Assembly: GCF_025567285.1 (NCBI RefSeq)
Contig: NZ_JAOQJT010000003.1
Coordinates: 376,971 to 440,970 of the forward strand
Reading direction: 5' to 3'
Source: Coprococcus aceti
GTDB lineage: Bacteria; Bacillota; Clostridia; Lachnospirales; Lachnospiraceae
DNA: 64,000 nt
Under the pieces are notes generated by a model. The model searched no databases and was not told where the DNA came from. It saw only the letters and a program-made list of their open reading frames with translations. Of the stretch, positions 17,098-25,997 are shown piece by piece. The translations under genes were made by a program, and so were the position numbers. The first letter of the stretch is position 1; each line of letters begins with the position of its first letter.

Positions 17098-19128
17098 ATG
17101 AAACCGGTTATATCAGTGATTTTTACAGCCGGAAGCGGTGTGGAGACATGCCGGGCAAAGCTGGCTGACCAGACATTTAAGGAGTACGAGATAATAGAAG
17201 CGGACAGATTCGCGGGGCTTGAGCGCGCGCATGGAGAATATATACTGTTCGTGGATGGCTCGGAGGTTTATCCGGAGAACATGCTGGAGAAGCTGCATGA
17301 CGCCGCAGAGCAGAGCGGGGCGGACATGGTGATTTCGAACTGCGAGCTTATAGACAGTGACGGTGGGAAGACCTTCGGAAGAGGTGTACATTTTGAGTGG
17401 GTTCACGGCGGAAAGCAGGTGTTTAACTGGAAGGACTGCCGTGGCAGGATCATGAATGTGGTACGACCATTAGTTGGCAATAAACTCTACAGAAAGCAGT
17501 TCATAATAGATGCAGGACTGGGCATTGCCGGTTGTGACAGCGAAGCTATATATTCGGCAATTGGAGCTGTAGCGGCGGAGAAGATAGCATATATAAGCAA
17601 TCTGACATTTTCAAGGAATGTTGTTCCTGAGAGTGAGGCTGAGAAGCTGCCGGATGTTCCGAAGACCGTTGACTGTGTGACGGAGCATGTGAAGGGTATG
17701 GCAGACAGGACTGATCTGTGGAATGCTGTTATGTACTTTGCCATACGTCAGTATGTGGACAATTATGAGAAGTATTGCAGAGAACTGGATTCTGCAGAGA
17801 GAATAGAGTTTTACGAGAAAGCGCACAGCGTATTTAACAGTGAGATATTTGACGGATTGACAGAGAAGGGACTCAATGATGACAAGTTATTCCGCAAATA
17901 TTCCATCATAAAGAAACATGATTCATCGGAGCTGAAAAAGCTCAAGACGAGAAGGATAATAGTGTCGCTCACATCCTATCCCGCCAGAATTGCGGGCATA
18001 GCACAGATGCTTGAGTCGATATATTCACAGACCAGAAAGGCAGATAAGATCGTTCTGTGGCTGGCGGAGGAGCAGTTCCCTAATAGGGATGACGATCTCC
18101 CGGATGATCTCAGAAAGCTGCAGTTTGAGGATAAGCTGGAGGTCAGATGGTGTGATGATTTGAAGCCGCACAAGAAGTATTTCTATGCGCTGCAGGAGTT
18201 CACGGACGACGTGGTCGTGACGATAGATGACGATCTGCAATATCCTCCATACATGCTTGAGAATCTGTATATGTCATATTTACAGTATCCAGAGGCGGTA
18301 TCCGCTGTGAGGACACACTGGATGGTCATTTCGGATAAAGGGCAGCTTATTCCGTACAGGTATTGGATGAAGGAGACGGTTGCCTGTCTGTACAGACCAA
18401 AGATGCAGTTATTTGCAACAGGGGGCGCAGGAACTTTATATCCACCAGGAATTTATGATGATAAGTGGTTCGACAAAGACAAGATGGTGGAGATGTGCCT
18501 GTGGGCGGATGACATCTGGCTTAAGCTAATAGAGATCATGTCAGGAGTTCCGGTTGTGGCGGCTATGCCATGTGAGGATCTTCGGTACTTACCGGGCTCA
18601 CAGGAAATAGGCCTTTACCATAAGAATGTGGACGCCGACCAGAATGACGTTCAGTTACAGAAGATAGAGGAATGGCTTAAACCTGAATATGGAGATAATG
18701 CACTTGCGAAGAAGATTCTTGAATATGATGGAGAGCCGGTAGAGGATGCACTGATCAGGGTATGTGAATGTCATGAAAAAGAACGCAGAGAATTGAGGGA
18801 TGAGATTGGTAGAAATTCCAGACAATTAAAGAAACGCATTGAAGAAAATGAGCGTGCCTACAGGGAAAAGTCAGAGATAAATGCCAAGCTTCAAAGAACA
18901 TACAAGGAAAAGTCGGAGATAAATGCAAAACTACAGCAGACATATAAGGAAAAGGCTGACAGGGGTATCCGGATAAAAGAACTTGAGAAGGAGAAATCTG
19001 ATCTTCAGGCAAAACTTGGAGAACTTCAGACAGAAAAAGCAGATATTCAGAAGAAATTGGAACAGCTTCAGGCAGAGAATGTTGTTTTGCAAAAGCAGCG
19101 TTCAATATGGTATAAAATAAAAAAGTGA
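17098..19128 (+). CDS. Two-domain glycosyltransferase-like protein with coiled-coil tail
   Basis: Protein of 676 residues. The first ~110 residues resemble a GT2 (GT-A) fold ('ISVIFTAGSG', 'GEYILFVDGSEVYPENML'), with a compact nucleotide-binding part. A second glycosyltransferase-like domain (about 280-540) begins 'RRIIVSLTSYPARI' and contains the metal-binding 'VTIDDDLQYPPYML', a 'TGGAGTLYPP' loop and 'WADDIWLKL'. The last ~95 residues are a charged coiled coil with 14-residue repeats starting at residue 588 and ending in a basic 'IWYKIKK'. No membrane segment is visible. A role in surface polysaccharide synthesis is inferred from the family. Confidence 0.75.
   Translation: MKPVISVIFTAGSGVETCRAKLADQTFKEYEIIEADRFAGLERAHGEYILFVDGSEVYPENMLEKLHDAAEQSGADMVISNCELIDSDGGKTFGRGVHFEWVHGGKQVFNWKDCRGRIMNVVRPLVGNKLYRKQFIIDAGLGIAGCDSEAIYSAIGAVAAEKIAYISNLTFSRNVVPESEAEKLPDVPKTVDCVTEHVKGMADRTDLWNAVMYFAIRQYVDNYEKYCRELDSAERIEFYEKAHSVFNSEIFDGLTEKGLNDDKLFRKYSIIKKHDSSELKKLKTRRIIVSLTSYPARIAGIAQMLESIYSQTRKADKIVLWLAEEQFPNRDDDLPDDLRKLQFEDKLEVRWCDDLKPHKKYFYALQEFTDDVVVTIDDDLQYPPYMLENLYMSYLQYPEAVSAVRTHWMVISDKGQLIPYRYWMKETVACLYRPKMQLFATGGAGTLYPPGIYDDKWFDKDKMVEMCLWADDIWLKLIEIMSGVPVVAAMPCEDLRYLPGSQEIGLYHKNVDADQNDVQLQKIEEWLKPEYGDNALAKKILEYDGEPVEDALIRVCECHEKERRELRDEIGRNSRQLKKRIEENERAYREKSEINAKLQRTYKEKSEINAKLQQTYKEKADRGIRIKELEKEKSDLQAKLGELQTEKADIQKKLEQLQAENVVLQKQRSIWYKIKK
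18859..18942 (+). repeat. 42-base coding repeat in glycosyltransferase tail
   Basis: Two near-identical 42-base units (18859-18900 and 18901-18942), with a decayed third from 18943, encode YxEKSEINAKLQxT. The 14-residue length equals two heptads, so copies can be gained or lost without breaking the coiled coil. Confidence 0.85.
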
Positions 19129-19155
19129 TAAAAATAAAGAAAGAAGGAAATAAAA

Positions 19156-19593
19156 ATGACACTTGAGAAGTTACAGAAGGATATGATAGCAGCAATGAAG
19201 GCAAGGGATAAGGAGAGAAAGGACAGCATCTCATCCCTCGTATCAGCAGTTAAGAAGGTCGGAATCGATAACGGCTGCAGAGACAACATTCCTGAGGATA
19301 TAGTTGATAGTGTTATCCTCAAGGAGATCAAGTCTGTAAAAGAGCAGATCGATACCTGCCCTGCAGACAGAACAGATCTTCTGGAGCAGTACAAGGCAAG
19401 ATATGATGTGTTCAACGAGTATGCGCCAAAGCTTCTGTCAGAGGATGAGGTGAGAGATATCCTCACAACAAAATTTGCAGATGTGATAGCAACAAAGAAT
19501 AAAGGCCAGATCATGAAGGCTGTCATGGCTGAACTCAAGGGCAAGGCAGACGGCAAGGTCATCAATCAGGTTGTGGCAGAGCTTTGCAAGTAG
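19156..19593 (+). CDS. yqeY: GatB/YqeY-domain protein
   Basis: Small cytoplasmic protein of 145 residues matching the YqeY family, related to the tail domain of the GatB amidotransferase subunit and thought to contact tRNA. Signatures: 'LQKDMIAAMKARDKERKDSISSL', 'LLEQYKARYDVFNEYAPKLLSEDE' and 'GQIMKAVMAELKGKADGKVINQVV'. Normal length. The Nudix gene starts 13 bases after its stop. Confidence 0.93.
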   Translation: MTLEKLQKDMIAAMKARDKERKDSISSLVSAVKKVGIDNGCRDNIPEDIVDSVILKEIKSVKEQIDTCPADRTDLLEQYKARYDVFNEYAPKLLSEDEVRDILTTKFADVIATKNKGQIMKAVMAELKGKADGKVINQVVAELCK

Positions 19594-19606
19594 AGGAGAA
19601 AGTGTT

Positions 19607-20167
19607 TTGAAATTTGTAGGAATTGAAAAGAAAGAACAGGGAAAGTTCATCACACGATACGATGTTCAGTACGAGACTGTAGACGGAATAGTTAAGAACT
19701 ATGAGATGATAAGCAGGAATGGAGAAATCACCGATTTCGAGGGACTTCATGGCAAGGCAGCAGATGCGGTGGTCATCATCGCCACAGACGAGGCAGATGA
19801 GAGGATCCTTATAGATAAGGAGTTCAGACTTGCTCCGGGTGAATGGGTATATAATTTCCCTGCCGGACTCATAGATCCGGGGGAGACTCCTGAGGTCAGT
19901 GCCAGACGTGAGCTTATGGAGGAAACGGGACTTGAGCTGTACGAGATCAGTGACACAATAGGGACAAGCTACAGTGCTGTAGGATTTTCAAATGAGACAA
20001 ATATGTGTGTTGTAGGCAAGGCGAGAGGCGAGTTCAAGCCGAGCACTTCAACTCTGGAGGAGATCACTCCAGGATGGTACACAAAGGCAGAGGTAAGAGA
20101 ACTGCTCAAGACTGAGAAGTTTGCAGCCAGAACACAGGCCTTCTGTTATGTGTGGAGCAGACAGTGA
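19607..20167 (+). CDS. Nudix hydrolase, ADP-ribose pyrophosphatase-like
   Basis: Nudix enzyme of 186 residues. The Nudix box is complete: 'GLIDPGETPEVSARRELMEE' followed by TGL fits GX5EX7REUXEEXGU. The N-terminal beta-rich region and 'LAPGEWVYNFPAG' resemble ADP-ribose pyrophosphatases. The start is taken as TTG 19607, with AGAGGAGAA 6 bases upstream; a longer frame back to 19571 would overlap yqeY and lacks a ribosome site. Confidence 0.88.
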   Translation: MKFVGIEKKEQGKFITRYDVQYETVDGIVKNYEMISRNGEITDFEGLHGKAADAVVIIATDEADERILIDKEFRLAPGEWVYNFPAGLIDPGETPEVSARRELMEETGLELYEISDTIGTSYSAVGFSNETNMCVVGKARGEFKPSTSTLEEITPGWYTKAEVRELLKTEKFAARTQAFCYVWSRQ

Positions 20168-20195
20168 TATGAGAATGAAAAAGGAGAAATAATCT

Positions 20196-20582
20196 ATGGA
20201 AAAATTACCTGGAAAGGGAATGGTGACGGCATCGTCGCTCATCATGCTCATATGGGGGCTTGTAAATGCCGGATATTATGACATTGCAAAACTTGTGCTT
20301 GCAGATGAGCCATCGACAAAGGCTGTCGTATGTGGCGTTGTGGCCGGAATAGCATCGCTTGCAGCCATCATAGGCGGTATATTTGGAATAGCCGGAAGCA
20401 ACAAGGTTGCAAAGGCGTCAGCCATAGTTGTATGGGCAGCATTTCTGGTGATACTTGCGATAATAAGCGGTATAGTGACACTGGTGTCCGGTGACAGCAA
20501 GCTTATAGCCGTTGCCATGATGATCGTTGGAATAGTTGTTCCGGTTGTCATGTTTATGGGGGCCGCTAAGAATAGAGCGTAG
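20196..20582 (+). CDS. Small four-helix membrane protein, unknown
   Basis: Protein of 128 residues made almost wholly of four hydrophobic segments (about 10-28, 43-66, 74-95, 100-122), with few charged residues. No recognised family. It has an AAGGAG site and lies between the Nudix gene and a glycosyltransferase on the same strand. Confidence 0.75.
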   Translation: MEKLPGKGMVTASSLIMLIWGLVNAGYYDIAKLVLADEPSTKAVVCGVVAGIASLAAIIGGIFGIAGSNKVAKASAIVVWAAFLVILAIISGIVTLVSGDSKLIAVAMMIVGIVVPVVMFMGAAKNRA

Positions 20583-20609
20583 AAAATAATCGAATGAGGA
20601 GAACATAGA

Positions 20610-21545
20610 ATGGATAAAATAGCAGTACTGATTCCATGTTACAATGAGGAAAAGACAATTTATAAGGTTGTCACAGATTTTAAGGCAGTTTTGCCAGACT
20701 CCACAATATATGTGTATGATAATAATTCCAGTGATAAGACATCTGAACTTGCAGAAAAAGCTGGAGCAGTTGTAAGAAAAGAGTACAAGCAGGGCAAAGG
20801 AAATGTCATCAGAAGAATGTTCAGGGAGATTGATGCAGAAGTGTATATAATGGTTGATGGTGATGATACATATCCTGCTGAATGTGCACCTGAAATGGTT
20901 GACGCTGTGATAAACAAAAATGCTGATATGGTTGTTGGAGACAGATTATCCAGTACATATTTCCAGGAGAATAAAAGACCATTTCATAATTTTGGAAATA
21001 GTATAGTAAGGTGGTCTATAAATAATCTTTTTAAGACATCTATAAAAGATATAATGACGGGATACAGAGCATTCAGCTATGAATTTGTTAAGACATATCC
21101 GGTTATGTCAAAAGGATTTGAGATTGAAACAGAGATGAGTATCCATGCTGTAGATAGAAATATGCAGGTTGAGAATGTAATTATTGAATATAGAGATAGA
21201 CCTGATGGAAGTGAATCTAAGTTAAATACATACTCAGATGGTATAAAGGTATTGCTTACGATAGTTAAGTTGTATAAGAACTACAAGCCATTTGGATTTT
21301 TTACAGCCATATCACTTGTACTTGCGCTGTGTAGCATATTATTCTTCATCCCGGTACTTTCTGCATATTTTAAAACTGGTGTTGTAGACAGGTTCCCAAC
21401 TCTGATCGTTTGCGGATTTGTGATGGTGATGGCAATTCTGTTCTTTGCGGTGGGAGTACTTCTCAGCACACTTAGAAGTCAGGATAAGAGAGACTTTGAG
21501 TATAAGCTTATTCAAGTTGATCATATGAAGAAAACTTCAAAATGA
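20610..21545 (+). CDS. GT2 polyprenyl-phosphate glycosyltransferase (CsbB/DPM-like)
   Basis: Membrane glycosyltransferase of 311 residues. The GT-A domain begins 'AVLIPCYNEEKTIYKVV', has the DXD-type 'VDGDDTYP' and the 'MTGYRAFS' loop typical of dolichol/undecaprenyl-phosphate sugar synthases. Two C-terminal membrane helices (about 228-250 and 262-285) match the CsbB/GtrB layout. It would make undecaprenyl-phosphate-sugar on the cytoplasmic face. Linked SMR-type proteins and a YfhO-like protein provide the other two steps of such systems. The sugar is unknown. Confidence 0.87.
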   Translation: MDKIAVLIPCYNEEKTIYKVVTDFKAVLPDSTIYVYDNNSSDKTSELAEKAGAVVRKEYKQGKGNVIRRMFREIDAEVYIMVDGDDTYPAECAPEMVDAVINKNADMVVGDRLSSTYFQENKRPFHNFGNSIVRWSINNLFKTSIKDIMTGYRAFSYEFVKTYPVMSKGFEIETEMSIHAVDRNMQVENVIIEYRDRPDGSESKLNTYSDGIKVLLTIVKLYKNYKPFGFFTAISLVLALCSILFFIPVLSAYFKTGVVDRFPTLIVCGFVMVMAILFFAVGVLLSTLRSQDKRDFEYKLIQVDHMKKTSK

Positions 21546-21557
21546 AAAAGAAAAGGT

Positions 21558-22670
21558 ATGATACCTGAGGGGGGAAAATTGAATTTGGTTGCAAAAAAGA
21601 GGTTGGATATTGAACTTATGCGTATAATAGCAGCTTTTTTTGTGCTATATAATCATACAGGGGCGAATGGATTTTCAAAGTTTTTGTCTTATGATCCTCA
21701 TACGTTCCATTATTGGTTATATTTGTTTTTGTCTATTTCCTGTAAGGTGTCCGTGCCGTTGTTTTTGGTGATAGCAGGTGCACTTATGTTGGGACGAGAA
21801 CCGGAACCGGTAAAATATTTATGGCGGCATAGGGTCCTGCATATATTCAGTATTCTGCTTGTCTGGTCCGTATTTTATTATCTGTTAGAAGTTGGCGAAG
21901 GAAATGAAAAATTTAATATATTTCACTTCTTTACAAAATTATATTCTAACGGGTGGAATTTTTCATACTGGTATTTATATGCTTATCTTTCGATGCTGAT
22001 AGTACTTCCATTATTGCAGCGATTTGCACAGGGGCTTTCTGATAATGATTATAAGTATGCACTGGTTTTATATATTGCTTTTTGTATGCTGGTTCCATGC
22101 TTGCAGTATCGTGTATTTCAGGATAGACATCCATTGAATGTAAATGTTTCTATTGAGTGGCTGGCATCAAACATTGTTGTTTTTCCTCTGGCAGGATATT
22201 TCCTTAATTGCAGACTTAAAAACTTTTGGACTAAGAAAAGGTTGTTAGTTTTGTGGGGGATAAACATAGTTGCTATTTTGATCTCTTGTTATATGACATA
22301 TTACAGAGCTCGAATTACAGGAATTTGTAACGAAAAGGATTCTCAAATGTTTTTTGGTACATTTGTTCTGGTAAACTGCGTGGCAATATTTGCAACATGT
22401 CAATATCTGAATTCGAATACAAACATACTGTTTAGATTGAAAAAACCGATAGTCTCGGTTGGCGGATGTACTTTTGGCATTTATCTAATTCATGTATATT
22501 TTAAAAACTATACAGACACATTCAAGAATTTGATGAGTTTTCTTCAGGATAAATTACATTCAACACCAGTGTTAGCATCGTTGATTTATTGTGTTGTGCT
22601 TTTCATGTGTGGATATGTTGTTACTCTGATCATGAAAAAAATACCACTTTTACGGAAAATAGTTTCGTAG
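21558..22670 (+). CDS. Acyltransferase 3 family membrane protein
   Basis: Integral membrane acyltransferase of up to 370 residues with about ten helices. 'KKRLDIELMRIIAAFFVLYNHTG' is the family start, with the conserved Arg and the catalytic-type His. Members acetylate or succinylate sugars of surface polymers. The start is uncertain: ATG 21558, or TTG 21579/21585 behind AGGGGGG. Base composition is visibly more AT-rich than in the flanking housekeeping genes. The location inside a glycosylation cluster suggests that it decorates the same polymer. Confidence 0.85.
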   Translation: MIPEGGKLNLVAKKRLDIELMRIIAAFFVLYNHTGANGFSKFLSYDPHTFHYWLYLFLSISCKVSVPLFLVIAGALMLGREPEPVKYLWRHRVLHIFSILLVWSVFYYLLEVGEGNEKFNIFHFFTKLYSNGWNFSYWYLYAYLSMLIVLPLLQRFAQGLSDNDYKYALVLYIAFCMLVPCLQYRVFQDRHPLNVNVSIEWLASNIVVFPLAGYFLNCRLKNFWTKKRLLVLWGINIVAILISCYMTYYRARITGICNEKDSQMFFGTFVLVNCVAIFATCQYLNSNTNILFRLKKPIVSVGGCTFGIYLIHVYFKNYTDTFKNLMSFLQDKLHSTPVLASLIYCVVLFMCGYVVTLIMKKIPLLRKIVS

Positions 22671-22704
22671 ATAGAAAAATCAAATTTTTACAGGAGACAA
22701 AATT

Positions 22705-23052
22705 ATGCTCGAGTCAATAAAGAAAAATAAAAAGGGAATCATATTGATGATAATTTCCTCGATATGTGCCTGTATAGGGCAGATGCTCTGGAAAATGTCG
22801 GCTGATAAAGGCCTTATATACATGATAGTCGGTTTTGGATTTTATGGCGTTGGAGCTCTTGTGATGATAATTGCATACAGGTATGGTAAATTATCAGTTT
22901 TACAACCGATGCTGAGTTTGAATTATGTGTTAAGTATAGTGCTTGCAGCTATAGTACTTGGTGAAAAAGTTGGCTTTGTGAAATGTATAGGTGTTCTTGT
23001 TATAATTGCAGGAGTGATAATGATAGCAGGAGGAGATACGGAAGAATGCTGA
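22705..23052 (+). CDS. SMR/EamA-type small membrane protein, flippase subunit 1
   Basis: Protein of 115 residues with four helices and the SMR-like features 'GQMLWKMSADKG', 'PMLSLNYVLSIVLAAIVLGE' and 'VGVLVIIAGVIMIAGG' (the last approximate). Size and pairing with a second such gene recall ArnE/ArnF, which flip undecaprenyl-phosphate-linked sugars. Its end overlaps the next gene by 7 bases. Confidence 0.82.
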   Translation: MLESIKKNKKGIILMIISSICACIGQMLWKMSADKGLIYMIVGFGFYGVGALVMIIAYRYGKLSVLQPMLSLNYVLSIVLAAIVLGEKVGFVKCIGVLVIIAGVIMIAGGDTEEC

Positions 23053-23378
23053 TATATTATATTGTACTTGTGATTATGACATTAAGTGGTGCGGTGGCAT
23101 CATTATTTTTGAAAAAGGCGTCCGCTTCTGAGAGCATAATAGCTACAATAAAAAATATTAATTTATACATAGGTGGTGCGTTGTATCTTGTATCAGCGCT
23201 GTTAAACATATATGTTCTGAGATATCTTGATTATTCAGTCGTTTTGCCTTTGACATCAGTTACATATATCTGGACTATGGTTATATCCTATTTTATTTTG
23301 AAAGAGAAAATATCGAAAAAAAAGATAGGTGGAGTTATTTTGATATTGGTTGGAGCCGTGCTCGTCTCGGTGTCATAA
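23046..23378 (+). CDS. SMR/EamA-type small membrane protein, flippase subunit 2
   Basis: Protein of 110 residues with four helices and SMR-like lines ('AVASLFLKKASAS', 'YSVVLPLTSVTYIWTMVISY', 'GVILILVGAVLVS'). The ATG at 23046 has AGGAGGAG 10 bases upstream inside the previous gene. Translational overlap with the first SMR gene argues for a heterodimer, as in ArnE/ArnF. Confidence 0.82.
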   Translation: MLIYYIVLVIMTLSGAVASLFLKKASASESIIATIKNINLYIGGALYLVSALLNIYVLRYLDYSVVLPLTSVTYIWTMVISYFILKEKISKKKIGGVILILVGAVLVSVS

Positions 23379-23396
23379 TAGGTATGGAGGTTATTG

Positions 23397-25985
23397 ATGA
23401 GTGAACAGAGATCTAAAAAAAGAATTGCGGTTATTATAATACTGGCTTTTGTCTTGCCGATTCTGGTGCTGCTGGCTGTTATGGCTATATGCGGGGTGAT
23501 CCCGTTTGGTAGTAAGTCAACTTTGGTGTGGGATTCATTATTGCAACACAAAGATTATTATGGATATTTGTGGGATGTGTTTCATGGTAAGGCAAGCATA
23601 GAATATTCTGCGGGGAAATCCCTTGGTGGTAGGATGATTGGTCTGATTGGTTTCTATATTTCTAGTCCGTTAAATATTTTCCTGGTTTTCTTTTCTAAGG
23701 CGCATATTCCATATTTTATGGTGTTTATGATAATTTTACGAATTGGATTATGCGGCATAACAGGATATATATATATTCATAACAGATTCCGTATATCGGC
23801 AAAGTCTTCTTTGGTTTTATCCACGCTTTATGCACTTATGGAATACAATGTGTATAATTGTAGGAATGTCATGTGGCTTGATGGGGTTATAATTCTTCCG
23901 CTGATTGCACTTGGTGTGTGGAAATGTATCAATGAGAAAAGAACAGGTTTGCTGTTTGGATCTGTGTTTATGGCAATTCTGTGTAACTGGTATACCGGAT
24001 ATATGGTATGCCTCATGTCGGGAATATTGTTTATTGTCGAATATCTTAATGCATATGATTACAAAATAAAAGATGCATTGAAAAATGATCTGAGAAGTAT
24101 AGGCAGATATGTGGCAACGATGATATGCGGAGTATTGGCGAGTATGTGTATATTACTTCCGGCATGTGTATCATTAATAGGTGGAAAAGCAACAAATAAT
24201 ACGGTTGGTCTCAGCAGAATTGTAAACATGGACATAACACAGTTCCTGAGTGGATTTGATGTGAGTGCAAAAGTAAATGCGCAGGATGCCCCATTGATAT
24301 TCACGGGAACGATAGTTTTAGTTGCGGTAATCGCATTTTTTGTCAATAAAAAAGTAAAAAGATCAGAAAAAATATGTATGTTCTGTCTTCTGGCCTTGCT
24401 ATGTGGAAGTTATTGCCTTAGAGATATGGAACTTGTATGGACCGTATTTGTCAGGAGTACATCATATTTTTTCAGGTTTAGTTTTGTTTTCTCTTTTGTA
24501 ATGATAATGATTGCAGCACGGGAAATTCAGTTATATGAGCGCGGCGAAGTCGAGAATAAGGAAATAGCCGGAGCCATGATGACTGTAGCAGCAGGTTTAG
24601 CGTTTTTATATTACATAAAAAAGATAAATTCCCCGTTGCGTCTTGTGGTATTGTATTTATTTATACTTTGCATTGGAGCATTGGTGATAAGGTGTATTAG
24701 GAACAGTAGATTGTTGATAAATACTGTTTGCTGGATCGCAATAGGATTAACGGTTTTGGAGTCGGTGTATAATGTATACCTTGCTTTTTCGGAATATAAT
24801 AATGATGTAAATGCATTTACGGAGTATTCTCTGGATGCAGAAAATGTTGTGGATCAATTGAATGCTGATTCTGGAGATACTTTTTACAGATACGAAAACA
24901 ATTATAATTATCTGTATGGCCTGGGAAGAGAGATAGCAACTGGAGAATCATTACTGTATGGATATAACAGTATAGAGCATTATAGTTCGGCATATGACTT
25001 TAATGTTGACAGGTTCCTTGCAAATATGGGATATTCGGACATCCCTGGCGAAAAATATTTCTTGTGTGAAACATACTGGAATAGTCCGATGTTGCTTGCT
25101 GATTCATTGCTGTCTATAAAGTATGTCCAGCTTAAGGATGCGGCAACAGGTTATGAGGATACAGGAATAAAGACTAAAAATGCAGAGGTTTACAAAAATG
25201 AATATGCATTGCCGCTTGGATATCCTGTTAGTGAGGATATGGGAAATCTGTCATTCGGAAGTGATCCGTTTAAGAATCAGGAAAATCTGATATCTGCAAT
25301 GACGGGTAAGAATACCAGAGTATATAATGATGTTCAGACTGAATATGTTCGTAAAGACAAAAAAAATAATGAGGTGTGGAAACTTAGTGTAGCGAACGAT
25401 GGTCCTGTGTATGTATTTGTTGATGGAAGTGATATACACAACAGTTTATATGACCACAATTGCAGGATATATGCGAATGGCGAATTTGTTCAGAATGCAT
25501 GTCATAGATTTGAAATTAACAGTATGTACCTTGGAGATTATAAGGCTGGTGATGAAATAGAGCTGAAGATAAAGAGAGATACCAATAAGGATAAGAGACA
25601 TACGATTTATGCAGCGCAGTTGGATATGGCAGAATTTGATAATGCCGTTCAGCAGCTGAAATCAGGGTATACAAGCAATCTGAATATATCAGGAAATAAA
25701 ATATCAGGAGAAGTGGCGCTGGACAGTGATTCAGAGATATTCCTTTCAATACCATACGAAAAGACATGGTCGTTGACAGTTGATGGAAAGCGTGCTGATA
25801 TAGAAGAGCTTGCGGATACATTTATGGGGATTAAACTGAGTAAAGGACAGCATACCATAAAAATGGTATATCATACGCCGGGGCTGAGATCTGGTGCGGT
25901 CGCATCTGTAGTTGGTTTTGTTCTCTATGCATGTATGGAAGTTATAAGGAAGAGAAAGTATAAAAAGAAGAAAGAAATTGCATAA
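23397..25985 (+). CDS. YfhO-family GT-C glycosyltransferase-like membrane protein
   Basis: Large membrane protein of 862 residues. About 12-13 helices fill the first ~470 residues, with the external loop 'DSLLQHKDYYGYLWDVFHG' after TM1, typical of YfhO and GT-C enzymes. The extracytoplasmic C-terminal part (about 480-840) is beta-rich and ends in one more helix and a basic tail. In B. subtilis, YfhO works with CsbB to add GlcNAc to lipoteichoic acid outside the membrane; the gene order here fits that scheme. ATG 23397 has GGAGG 6 bases upstream. The acceptor polymer is inferred. Confidence 0.88.
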   Translation: MSEQRSKKRIAVIIILAFVLPILVLLAVMAICGVIPFGSKSTLVWDSLLQHKDYYGYLWDVFHGKASIEYSAGKSLGGRMIGLIGFYISSPLNIFLVFFSKAHIPYFMVFMIILRIGLCGITGYIYIHNRFRISAKSSLVLSTLYALMEYNVYNCRNVMWLDGVIILPLIALGVWKCINEKRTGLLFGSVFMAILCNWYTGYMVCLMSGILFIVEYLNAYDYKIKDALKNDLRSIGRYVATMICGVLASMCILLPACVSLIGGKATNNTVGLSRIVNMDITQFLSGFDVSAKVNAQDAPLIFTGTIVLVAVIAFFVNKKVKRSEKICMFCLLALLCGSYCLRDMELVWTVFVRSTSYFFRFSFVFSFVMIMIAAREIQLYERGEVENKEIAGAMMTVAAGLAFLYYIKKINSPLRLVVLYLFILCIGALVIRCIRNSRLLINTVCWIAIGLTVLESVYNVYLAFSEYNNDVNAFTEYSLDAENVVDQLNADSGDTFYRYENNYNYLYGLGREIATGESLLYGYNSIEHYSSAYDFNVDRFLANMGYSDIPGEKYFLCETYWNSPMLLADSLLSIKYVQLKDAATGYEDTGIKTKNAEVYKNEYALPLGYPVSEDMGNLSFGSDPFKNQENLISAMTGKNTRVYNDVQTEYVRKDKKNNEVWKLSVANDGPVYVFVDGSDIHNSLYDHNCRIYANGEFVQNACHRFEINSMYLGDYKAGDEIELKIKRDTNKDKRHTIYAAQLDMAEFDNAVQQLKSGYTSNLNISGNKISGEVALDSDSEIFLSIPYEKTWSLTVDGKRADIEELADTFMGIKLSKGQHTIKMVYHTPGLRSGAVASVVGFVLYACMEVIRKRKYKKKKEIA

Positions 25986-25997
25986 AATAATTGAACA

